Positions 12,601 through 24,600 of a DNA stretch of 64,000 bases are shown piece after piece. Origin of the DNA: Nemertoderma westbladi (taxonomy: Eukaryota > Xenacoelomorpha > Nemertodermatida > Nemertodermatidae); assembly GCA_032718475.1 (NCBI GenBank), contig JAUCBJ010001516.1, positions 25,303 to 89,302 of the forward strand, written 5' to 3'. Every line of letters starts with the position of its first letter. The first letter of the stretch is position 1. The position numbers and the translations under genes were made by a program. The notes under the pieces were generated by a model. It did not search any database and was not told the DNA's origin. It saw only the letters and a program-made list of their open reading frames with translations.

Positions 12601-15600
12601 AGTTAAAATAGGTTCCACATTTTCTACATCTCAGGTGTTCCCCAGGGGAGCTGTGTAGGACCATTATTGTTTGTGCTTTATATCAATAGCATGCCATCTA
12701 ATCTACATTCTTATACAACAAAGTCGCGTTTATTCGCTGATGATGCTAAACTATTTTCTTTTTTTGATTGTGCCAGTGAGAGGACGAGATTTAAATCTGA
12801 TATAAACCATTGACTAATTGGTCAAATGACTGGCAACTTAGTGTTGCCACTCACAAATGTAAAATTGAAATAATGTAATAGTATAATTTCAGAATGATTG
12901 TACCTTATGCGCTGAGGTAGGCCTAACAGTAAGACATTCATCACAGATGGATGCATACAGCACAAGATATATAGGTCGTTACCGGTATCACATGGCAGAC
13001 AGGATCCGTGTCACTCATTCCGGCAAGCTGCATGTACCTACAGTATGCCCACTTATGCAGCCTGTAGGCTTCCGAAATACACGCTGTATAGGTTGTTACC
13101 GGGGCGGTACTGGTACCGTAATATACGATTTCAAATTATAAAACTTAGAAACTTGAAATTAAAACGACATTTTACTCTGACATACGATATACGTGATATA
13201 TGCATGTGTATATGCATACGAGATATATGACATACGTAGTACGTACCTCTATTTAACTTTCAAGCTCTCGTTTCATATTTCTTTCACTCACTCGCTTACG
13301 GTTTTTCATGAAAATATTCCCACTTGAGCCGGCGTTAAATATAGTGCTAAATCGAATATATTATAGTTAAAATGTTGTGTAAAATAATTTATTCCCATAA
13401 CAAATACTCTACATAATGATAATGAAAATCATCTATATATTTAAATTACCTTATTCTTTTCACATTGCAGGATGGCATTGCATTATTTCAGTACGCAGGT
13501 TACCGAGGAAAGATGCTTAAAACATTTCACAGCATACCAAGCCTCAATGCAATTGGGTTCGGAGAAATAACCAGATCTGTAATAATCACCGGTGGTCAAT
13601 GGCAACTGTGGGAGTGAGTATAAAACATACTCTATGTAGTATGGTGCAGAATAAATTATAAATAATAAACTCTCCAATACAAGAAAATGTTGCTGCTGTA
13701 AAATATAAAAATCTACTGTAGTTGAATAATACTCTATGGAAGGCTATTAGGACTGGGGATTGGCTGTAAAATGGGCATACAATTGCCCTACATGCCGGTG
13801 CGAGTAGCCAAACATGGGCATCCATATCAGACAGTCATTATCATGGGAAACAATAGGCAATGATGTGATTAGTTGGTGGGACAGCACCTAAGATATTGGA
13901 TAATATAGTGGCAACAACATTACAGTACAGCAGCAGTATGAACAGATAAAAATACAAAAAGTCCCTTCCAAGATGACATATTGATCTGTCTAAAGGGGAC
14001 ACACGACAAAAGCTGTGGTGGATGGAGCACTTGGCGACTTGGGTAAGAATGGACTCTTATCAAAATACCCGACTATGGTAAGGGAAGGAGCAAGTGTGGT
14101 CGGAGTATTCGGGAAACATGGAAAGAGGCAGCATGATGCAAAAATCCCCAACCCAAGACAATAGAACCAAAAATGACATACATACATTTGCTGTCATATG
14201 TGGGTCAGATTGTTCGTGGAAATAAGTTGGTTGCAAAGAGAGGTGGCAGATGTTCCAATGGATAAACAATAAAAAATAAAAAATAGTAGAAGTAATTGAG
14301 TGCATACAGCAAGAAGATACTGTGAAGACCGGTTTCTATTGCAGAAGCGGGTTGAGGTCTGGGTGGATGCATCAGATATTGCTGCTGGGGTACTGGTAAG
14401 AATCGGGGGCAAAGATTGTGGATGATATGGAGCAAGGTTGAGAGATGGGTTGCTGACCCAGAACACATACTCGCAGCATATTATACAGGGAATGCATATC
14501 AATCAAATACCAATCGAGTGGGGCCTAAAGAAACTAAAGAAAGCCTTTGTCCAAGGAAGGGTTAAGTCACTGTTAAGGTATGAGAATAGGTTGAGAACAA
14601 AAGTATTATCTAAAATGCTTATTAGATGATGAGTGGAGTAAAAACAATTACATTTGAGGATTATGGGTTAGAAGTAGAAATTCAGTTGATCTGGATGACA
14701 AATCCCGTGAAATGTTGTAATAACAGTTTATCTACTAAAAGATATACAAGTGCTTCAGACAATTTAAGAATCTGAGATAAATAACTTCAACATTTTGAGT
14801 TATGAGGTGCGGGAAGAAACTCTCCAAACACTGAATCGTACAGAACAAGGTATCAATTGAAACAGGGTATCAATTGAAACTGATATAGATCAGAATATGA
14901 TATTTTCATTAACTGGGGAAGATAGGCCCTTGATCTCTGGAACTGGGGACTGAGGCACAGTGTGCCTGAAATCGAATCTTGGGACTTGAAAATGCCCAGG
15001 CAAAAGGAGACTATTTCTAGCATCAGTTTTCTGCGCTGTATTCAAAATAAGAAAAACGAAAATATTTTATAGAGCCCTTCGGGATTTATTTACTGAATAT
15101 TTAATTATTTAACTATTATTAGTAATAGTATTATAAATTTATTTAACTGAAAATGCCCCGACAAAGTGAGACCATTTCTAGGATCAGTTTTCTGCGCTGA
15201 ATTCAAAAAAAAGAAAAACAATAATATTTTATGGAGCCCTTCGGGATTTATTTACTAATATTTATTTATTTAACTAATATTAGTAATAGTATTATAAATT
15301 TATGTAACTGAAAATGCCCAGACAAAGTGAGACAATTTCTAGGATCAGTTTTCTGCGCTGAATTAAAAAAAAAGAAAAACTAAATTATTTTATGGAACCC
15401 TTCACGATTTATTTACTGAATATATAATTAATTAACTAATATTGATAATAATAGTAGGCCTACGGGTATGAATTTATTTAACTACGAGTGTCCGGCCATA
15501 ATATTCGGCTACCATATATGAGTCAAATATATCAAATCAACTGGACTGTCACTACATTTACACCAGATTACTTCGTAGTTTTGATGAGGAAGGATACAGC

Positions 15601-18600
15601 TTGATCAAGTGGAAGAGAAATGAAAGAAACAATGTTCAATTCAAAATAGTAAACAAGCCGTATATGGTATATATATATATATATATACTAGCCGTAACAG
15701 GCCAAATAGCGACTACGCTAGACGTGCTTAGAGTTATACTCAGTAACGGCCTGCAATGTTCCTCAGTGTTCGCATTGTGCCAATCTCTACTAGATTAGAC
15801 CGGTGTGACTCACACCAACAACAAGGAAAACTAGCACCATGAGCCATAAACCCAACGATGATATTTGCAAGCTTTAGATCACAGGCAATAAATGGAGATG
15901 GTGATAGCTTGGCAAATGTAGGCGATAGATCAAGCTTAAGCCAAATCTTTAGAAGATTCGTGTAGCTTTCCTGTACGTCTGGGGCAGTAAAGAGAATAAT
16001 TATTCTTTTTACACCACTTTCCAACCGATTCTTTGCAGCAACTCCATCAGTATAATAATGTCGATGAGTTTTTTCAGTGTTGCTGGCAGAAATCGAAGAG
16101 TTTGGAATTGACACCAAACTTAAACACAATTTCAATGCAATGCAATGCGCGATCTGCAATGAGCGATCAAAGCTTTCCTGCTGTTGGATTATATACTGCA
16201 CCAGGGTCTCTGTATTGGTGCAAAAAACTGCACTCCTTGGAGATGTCTAAAATTTATTACCATTTGCTTCCTTTGCTATAAAATTCATGACCTGAACATC
16301 GAAAAATTGGTCCAGTTGATGATTAGTTTTTTGCAAGTTTTCCCTTAAATGTGGCTCTATAACACATCTATTATCTGTAGACTAGACGTATCAACTTGTT
16401 GGAACTCAGATTTAAATCAACCTGTATTTGAGACATATCCTCGGTAGTAAACAAGGTACGCTTAGCTGTCGAGCACTGACTAACTTCCTCTGTACCTTCT
16501 AGTCGACGTTTCAATCCAACTTCAATATGCAAAGGTCAACCACCGTAACTTTTACTCAAGTTTAATTGCGAAGTGGATGCAGAATTATCATCAGTTGCCT
16601 GGTTTATTAGATTCCTAGTAAGCTTTTCTTTGGTCGAGGGTGTTGATGCAAGTTCAGCTAAATTAGCAACTCGAGTTGACTGGTTACATGTATGAATCAA
16701 ACCGGGTCCTACTGTTGAAAAGCAGAAACTGCACAACTTAATTGGTTTTGGTGCACTTCCAGCAATATCTGTGACAGGGATAGGCCCAATTTGTTGTTTA
16801 GATGGAGGGTGACCCCGTCGATCATGTGGAGAAGGGTCGGTTGGAAGCCTTTCCACTCCACCGAGGGCAGATATTCTCGCTGCCTTGCAAACAAGACATA
16901 AACATTCTCCGCCGACGTTTGAAAAGTGCGATGCCCTTGTTATCGGCCTGTTAAGAAGTGAGTGGTCGAAAAGTTTTATTTTACGCATAAACTTTTCCTT
17001 GGAATAGTCCTGGAGCGCAGTACGACACATTGAGCATATAGATGTCGGCAAACGATCATCGTTGGAACTGTAACCTTCCTTCATAACGAACAATCGTATT
17101 AGTTCCTCGTGTTTTTCGTTAATCTTCCGCATTTCTTTCGTTTTACCGAAACATAAAGCACAAATTGCATTCCGGGCATATTCATGGCTTCTAACCTGTT
17201 TAGGCATTATATTCTGCCAGTAAGAAACAAATTAAATTAATTTACAGTAATGAAGAGGTACCAGAAATAACGGTATATCACAGAACTTGTAATTCAGAAC
17301 ATTGATTCAGTATTTGATTTGAATTTCCCTCTCCATTCTGCAAATTTTTAGAATGGAGAGGGAAATTCAAATCGAATTTAATCGACCATTCCATGCTGGA
17401 ATTTTAGTCCTGTTACTTTGCAAAGTAATTTAACTAGAATTAAAGAAAAGCAAAGTAACAGGACTAAAATTCCAGCATGGAATGGTCGATTAAATTAAAT
17501 TATAAATTATATTATTAGATTATATTATTATATTTTGATTTTATTTTTATGTCTATATATTCGCCTGTTTATGTTTGCGTAAATGTAGAATTTACCTAAA
17601 TTCGGTAATATTACATAACTAATATTAAAAGTAACTAATAATATTAAGTTATTACGAACGGTCAGTGTAGAAAAGCTGAAAATACTTCCAGTGTACTAAC
17701 TATGTATGGTAGCTGCTCCATATAGCTTATTATGACCTGACATTTATAGTTAAATAAATTTTTAACAATAATTATTATTAATTTTAGTTAATTAATTAAA
17801 TAATTTATTAAATAAATGCTGAAGGGCTCCGTAAAATTTTTTCGTTTTTCTTTTTTTGAAATCAGCTCAGAAAACTGACACTAGAAATGGTCTCACTTTG
17901 TCTGGGCATTTTCAGTTAAATAAATTTATAATATTAGTATTAATATTGGTTAATTAATTAAATATTCAGTAAATAAATCCTGAAGGGCTCCGTAAAATTT
18001 TTTAATTTTTCTTGTTTTGAAATCAGCTCAGAAAACTGACCCTAGAAATGGTCTCACTTTGTCTGGGCATTTTCAGTTAAATAAATTTATAATATTAATA
18101 TTAATATTGGTTAATTAATTAAATATTCAGTAAATAAATCCCGAAGGGCTCCATAAAATATTTTCGTTTTTCTTATTTTGAATTCAGCGCAGAAAACTGA
18201 TCCTAGAAGTAGGATTCGATTTCAGGCACACTGTGGAGGGGTGTCACACTACTGCCAGATAACTCGAGACCTCAGATGATTAAGGATGTAAGTGTACTGG
18301 TCTGGTACGCAGTAGTGGAGTCAGTAGGAACGTCAAAATGTGGTGTGGTGATTGCACCGAATATTTTATATGTGTATCACTGAATATTATAATTATAATA
18401 TTTATACATTGAACTAACTGAACGTTATTCTTATCTTATACAGACATTCCTATACCGTATTAAATAGAGGACGGACAGTAGTGTTGAATCCAGGTTATTA
18501 CCCAATGGAGGACGCTCTAACTCCACTGACTCTAAACACCGCATCTTCATTGCACAGATGGAAACTTACAGTAAGTAATATGGTATCATGCAAATTAGTA

Positions 18601-21600
18601 TTAGGCCCTACTAAAATTACTTAGTAAAAATACTCAAAATTAATTAATACTGTCAGTTATTATTACTAGAACGCCATCAAGATGGCTTTAAACGAACCTG
18701 TCTTACACAGACTCCAAGAAACAGATGGGATTGGAAGATGCAAACCAAGAATGACTTGCATCAACCAAAAAACTGCCTCCCATCTAATGTAATACACATT
18801 CGCCTAGGCAAACAAATCATAATCACAATTACTACGATGATGTGTGAAATGGTATCCATATCCGCAACCTGAGAAACGGCCCAAAAGAGCAGTTTATTCT
18901 GCGGAGGGGTCTTTTCTGTATTAGATAAATAAAATAAAGAACACTATAATTACAGTATTTATACCTGATACATTCTCAGTTAGCCTAATAAAAACATCGG
19001 AGCAACCAATATAATGTACATGTACAAGCATCCTATGAAAGTTTGTGAAATGTTCCCTTAAGTCTACCCAACAGCCGTTGGTACCCGGCTGGCAGCCACC
19101 CTGGTTCAGTTTTATGGTTTTGTTAGTTTAATCGACAGCTGTTGTAAACGTCCCAGATATACAAAACCTACTAAGCCTTTGCATTACAATTGACCTTAGC
19201 CTAAGTTGATGACAGTATTATAACGATGACAATTAGGCCCTATAGATACATACGATATATAAATGATGTACTGCTTGACATTACACTAACTGGCTGAATA
19301 GAGATAGAACTATAATAATACGTTTGGCATTCTGTCAGATTTCAGTAGTAAGTAACCTCATAATAATTGCTAAATATCAATCACCTGAAAAACATTTCAA
19401 GCAAGGGAGTTGTGGGTATTTAATTTCGCGTTCAATAATGTTGAAAATATGCAAATATTTCGAATATCGCACTTCGAATCGTTCCCAACTTTTTTATTCA
19501 ACAACTAGACAACAATTGATAAATACTTGCGTTTACAATTTTACAATGCATGCAAGTGGTTTCAAGCCATTTGGTGAACATACATAGTGACATAGTGATA
19601 TAGGTAAATATATATATCCATCGTGTTTTTGCCGGCCTCAGCTTTAGACAAAAACTACCCAGTCTAAAGACAGGTTCGTTATTATGAAACCTTAAAACTA
19701 CATTTTGTTATTGTACGAGTATACTAGCAATGCAGATTTAAGTGAATGTTGGCAGCGTCTCTCACATGCAATCCACACTCCCCACAGTGGCAGTGGGCCA
19801 GAACTAAAGAAATGTGACAAAAATTCAATTAAATAAAAAATATCCTATGAAATGCTTCAAAATTTTGTCCCCCCCCCCCCCCCCCCCCTAGAAATGTTTT
19901 TGACAACGCTGAATTCAATGATATTGGTCCCCAATTCACAATTTATTTTTTTGTCATTTAAGACAAAAAAGTGCCATTTGTCACACATATGGCCCAATTG
20001 AAACAAGAAGGGGAACCACAAAAATCGCAACATAGACGATTAACCATGATGATGATTTCAATCAAACTGTTCTTTGTATACCCTCGAAACAGGAAAAGGG
20101 CCCCCTGGACTGACAACAAAATTCAGAAGTGCCGAAATGACCTTCATAAGGCGCAGAAAGTGTCCCGGCTCAAACAGACTACAGCAGCCAAGAATGCAGT
20201 TAAGGCTGCATCTAGGTCCCTGAACAGGCAGTATTCTGCTAATCTACAGGAGCTAATAAACCAACAGGTTGATGCCATCAATGATGCTGACGACAGCAGG
20301 CAATCATCCCAGGCATGGAAATCGATCAATCTGCTTACTGGGCGGAAAAGACAACCAACCACCAAGGTTAAGGCTGAATCACCAGCCGATCGCCTCAATG
20401 GTTGGAAAGCCCACTTTGAAAAGCTCCTCAATAATGACAGGGTATTGCCTGATAACTTTATAGAAGTAAAGGTGTCTGAGTCTGTACTCCCAGATATTCC
20501 CATTGGCGATATCTCCTTTGCAGAAGTGAAGGCTGCTGCAAAGAGCATTAAGTCCAATCGTGCCAGTGGAGTAGATGGTGTTCCCCCTGAGGTCTTTAAA
20601 ATACCTGAGTGTTTAAAGCTCATCTATCCCATCATAGTAGACATGTACCGAACAACAAGAGTCCCACAAGAAATGAAAACAAATAAGTTGGTGCCAGTTC
20701 CCAAGAAGGGCAACCTAACACTCTATGGTTCTTTTCGGGGAATCTCATTATTCTCGATTGCTGCAAAGCTATACAATAGGATTCTATTAAATCGCATCAG
20801 GGATCCCATTGAGAGACTGCTCCGTGGAAATCAGAATGGGTTCCGTAAAGGTCGTGGGACCATGGAGCCCATTTTGGCACTTGAAGGATAAATGAAGAGT
20901 TATCAAAAAAGAAAGACAGGCATCTGGCTGTTATCTTTGTTGACTTCTTCAAGGCCTTTGATTCAGTCTCTCGCTCACGTATGTTCAGCATACTTTCATT
21001 ATATGGGATTCCTGATGAAATTATTGCAGCAATCAGATCAGTATATGATGGTTCAACAACATTTGTGTCTACTGTTGACGGTGACACAGAACCATTTGAA
21101 GTGTTAGGGGGCGTCCTCCAAGGAGACACACTTGCACCATTCTTGTTCATTATTGTGGTTGACTATGTTCTACGCATGTCCTTAGATCATTATAATGATG
21201 ATGGGGTGATGATAACTCCACCTACTGGCTCCAGAAGTCGAGGAAATCCTGCCAAGTACCTAACTGATCTAGACTTTGCTGATGACTTAGGAGTACTCTC
21301 AGAATCATTAGAGGGAGCCCAACGGCTCCTCAGCTCATTAGAACATGCGACTTCTAGTGTTGGTCTTTTTATTAACTCCAGAAAGACCAAAATTCTGACA
21401 GTTAACTTTGAAAGTCCTCAGCAAGTCTCTGATCGGATGAGCATAAGCTCAAAGGATGGTATGCTTGAGCATGTGGACGACTTCTGTTACCTGGGATCAT
21501 GGATCCGGAAGTCAGGTGAGGACCTTCGAATACGTAAGGGAAAGGCATGGGCAGCCTTGAATAGGCTTTCCAGGATTTGGAAGTCACCGAGAATTAATCG

Positions 21601-24600
21601 GAAACTTAAGGTCCGATTATTTAGAGCAGCAGTAGTTCCAGTACTCCTCTACGGGAGTCCATGCTGGGCTCTAACTGCTGAGGACACTAAATCTCTGGAT
21701 GGCACATTCACAAGAATGCTACGCCGGGTTCATTGTGTCAAGTACAATGCACACATCTCCAACCAGACACTATATAATATAACATTGGAGGTGTCTCATT
21801 GGTTCCCCCAAGCTTGACACTAGAACAAAATCGCCTCTGCTTTGCAGGACATTGCTTTCGCCGTGAGGACCAGCCAGTGCATAATCTTGTACTTTGGCAG
21901 CCTCATGGAGTGAATAAGCATGGTGGACAGCCCATGACTTTCATGAGACGCATCTTAAAGGACACTGGCCTTAAAGATGCGGATGATCTAGCAAATGTCA
22001 TGGGTGATAGGGAGTTGTGGCGGTGCAATTTTGTTGACAAGCCGGCACAGCATTCTTAAAAATGCAGCTGCAATGCAGCATGCCGATCCTAGTAGTAGTA
22101 GTCCCCAATTATTATTGTGCTATTTTCGTCATAGTGTCATTTGGCATACAAATGGGACAATTGAAACACTAATATATGGTGCTACAGGCACTCACACAAT
22201 GACCCCTGACACTAGTGGGATTGACATACCGACCATGGACAGGAGGGCCAGAAACTCTAACCCCTAACACTGGATTAGCAGACTCATCGGCCCCAGATAC
22301 TGGAGGCACTGACACACTGACCCCAGACACTGGATATATGGAGATAGCGAGCCGGACACTGGATGGATATATATACATATTGACCTCTGACATTAAAAAG
22401 ATTCACCTACTGACCCCGAACACAGGATTTTCTAACATACTGGTCTCAGACATTGGAGAACCCGAAACACTGTCACCAGACACTGGGGGATCAGACACAC
22501 TGGCACCATACGCCGGAGGGTCTGACGGCGGTCCCAGATACTATTATAGACCAGATACTATTGGGGCCGACGTACTGCCGACGATTGACTCTTTATTAAC
22601 GGACGCACTGACGACGCGAGATATCGGAGGGACAGACAAGCTGACTCCAGACACTGGCAGTGACGACACACCGACCCTATTGACACCCAACGAAGTCGAA
22701 TGTTCAGCGATGGCTTTACTACCACGATGGGGCCCTGTTAAGTACTGTGGTTGCAAAATGAATGCATCACCCTAATCACCCGCATCATGCATGCTTTGTA
22801 AGATGTAGATACATTTTTACTACCTTGTTTTAAGCGACTTCAGTAAATCTGTATAAGCATTAGGCCTATAGGAACCAGCAGTAAGCAATAAGCACAAAAG
22901 ATTTGACAGGTATTCTACTCCAAGTGGTAGTCTAGCCATTGTTAAGATTGTACAATTTTAATTAAGGTATACCCCCCTCAGGTAAAATTTTCAAATTGTT
23001 GTTTCTTTATTTCACCTAGAGCAGAATTTAATGAGGATTACAAATCTGAAAACCGCTTAGTGAGACCTCTTTCAGTTCTCGAGTTATCACTGTTTTTCCG
23101 TATGACGGTCTGTCCGTCAAATTGTAAGAAAGACAGAAGACCGACAGACAGACAGATAGACTAGATTCCACCAAAAATTAAAACTGACATCGGAAATGAA
23201 ATCAGCGACCCCGAAAACCCCCGTAATGAACATTTTAGCTCGTTGGTGTGCATCCTTCGTGCCAGAAATAATTAACCAACCAGAACACAGACAGCCAATT
23301 TTGGCGGGACGGTTTAAACTTTGAAGGGCATTTTCTCGGAATGACATTTTTCATTTTCAAATTACTACTCCTCCGTCATTTTTCAACCAATTTTCTTCGT
23401 TTATGGCTCATTCGAACGAGCTTTGGAAGCTCTTTAAAAGTTATCTTATGGAATTTTGATAAATATTACCATTTTTTCTAATTAGCCATTTTTAATTAAA
23501 AATATGATAATTAATTAATTAAATTAATTAATTAAAATAAAATTGGCTAATTAAAAATTCTATAAGATAACTTTTGTAGAGTCGATCACGCTGAGTCCAA
23601 AAAAGTTGGTTTCAAGAAATTTGGACCAAAATTGAGGGACTAGTAGCAATTTTAGTGAAATCTTTAATTCCGCCGCCAGCCGCTAGGGGGAGGCTACAAA
23701 TTTTCAAATTTTACTATAAAGGCTATTTGGCCTTCCATACAGTGGTTGACCATGACAAAATAGCAATATTATCATTTAACACTAATTGACAGCCATTTTA
23801 AAAAAAGGTTCATGGGGGGGTATACCCCCCCCCCCCTTAAATAGCTATGAGCTAATGTATTAGGTCCGCCAGCAGGGTCTACAAAAATAATTAATATAAT
23901 TATAATATAAAATAAATTTAAATGAGATAGGAGTATATTAATATAATAAATAAAAATTGTATATAAAATTAAATATACAGATGCACCGACCCAGCATCCC
24001 ACCACCAATCAGAACAATACAATTAAGACAAGCCAATTAAACATACAAATAAAAATGGTGCACCGTGGATTAATACCGGTCTGCGAGTTCATTCCCCCGC
24101 AGACCCGCACCATCACCAAAGCCCAGCGCCCTCCAGGGACCCCGGCCACCATGCAGACAGAGGGAGTTAGAACGGAGGAGCGCAAACTGAAGCCGCCACC
24201 GAACTCCCCCGAGAATGCAGGCTAGGCCACGTTCCTGCATCCCCTGCCGTCAAGCCACAAGGGTCTCAGCGAGGTGGCTGATGAAGATATCAGTTTCCTT
24301 GCACCACACCCTGTCGGTGGTTCCAACAAGGGGGGTGAAGGAGAACCTTCTATCCTAGTGCACCTTCTTGGCTCAGACTCTCTGCTCGAGGACAGAGTCT
24401 AAGGACCAGTGAGCATATGAGGGGCATCAGCGTTTACAATCGCGATATCGAACGACGCAACCTTCTGCTCAGTCCAGACTCCCCTCGCCAGGAGATCAGC
24501 CCTAACTCCCCCCACCTCGCGGCTCCTTCTGTCCAGGTAGCCGGTGCACAGCGTGACTTCATGCTGTACACATGAACCACCAAAGGCAGAAGCAATGAGG

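Larger units (their letters stand above)
14956..18235 (-). mobile_element. CACTA/Mirage/Chapaev-like DNA transposon with array-type TIRs
   Basis: The ends are a perfect 23-bp inverted repeat starting CACAGTGTGCCTGA (14956-14978 and 18213-18235). GAGG flanks both sides (14952-14955, 18236-18239), consistent with a 4-bp target duplication. Next to each end is a tandem array of about 161-bp units (left about 14985-15475, right about 17745-18210), inverted relative to each other, so the full terminal repeats are about 500 bp. A transposase-like pseudogene occupies the middle on the - strand. CAC termini plus a 4-bp duplication fit the CMC superfamily, Chapaev in particular. This superfamily call is inference. 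Confidence 0.8.

Noticed and set aside
12947-13230. Overlapping + ORFs before crystallin exon 7
   Set aside because: Low-complexity sequence rich in GGTACC/TATACG words, with no domain pattern.
14194-14502. 102-codon - strand ORF in intron 7
   Set aside because: Overlaps an 87-codon ORF in another frame, no domain, no splice or context support.
15601-15798. 65-codon + ORF with (TA)n
   Set aside because: Spans a simple TA repeat inside the DNA transposon and is antisense to its transposase.
20144-20623. 159-codon - strand ORF
   Set aside because: Antisense shadow of the RTE-like linker and reverse transcriptase coding region.
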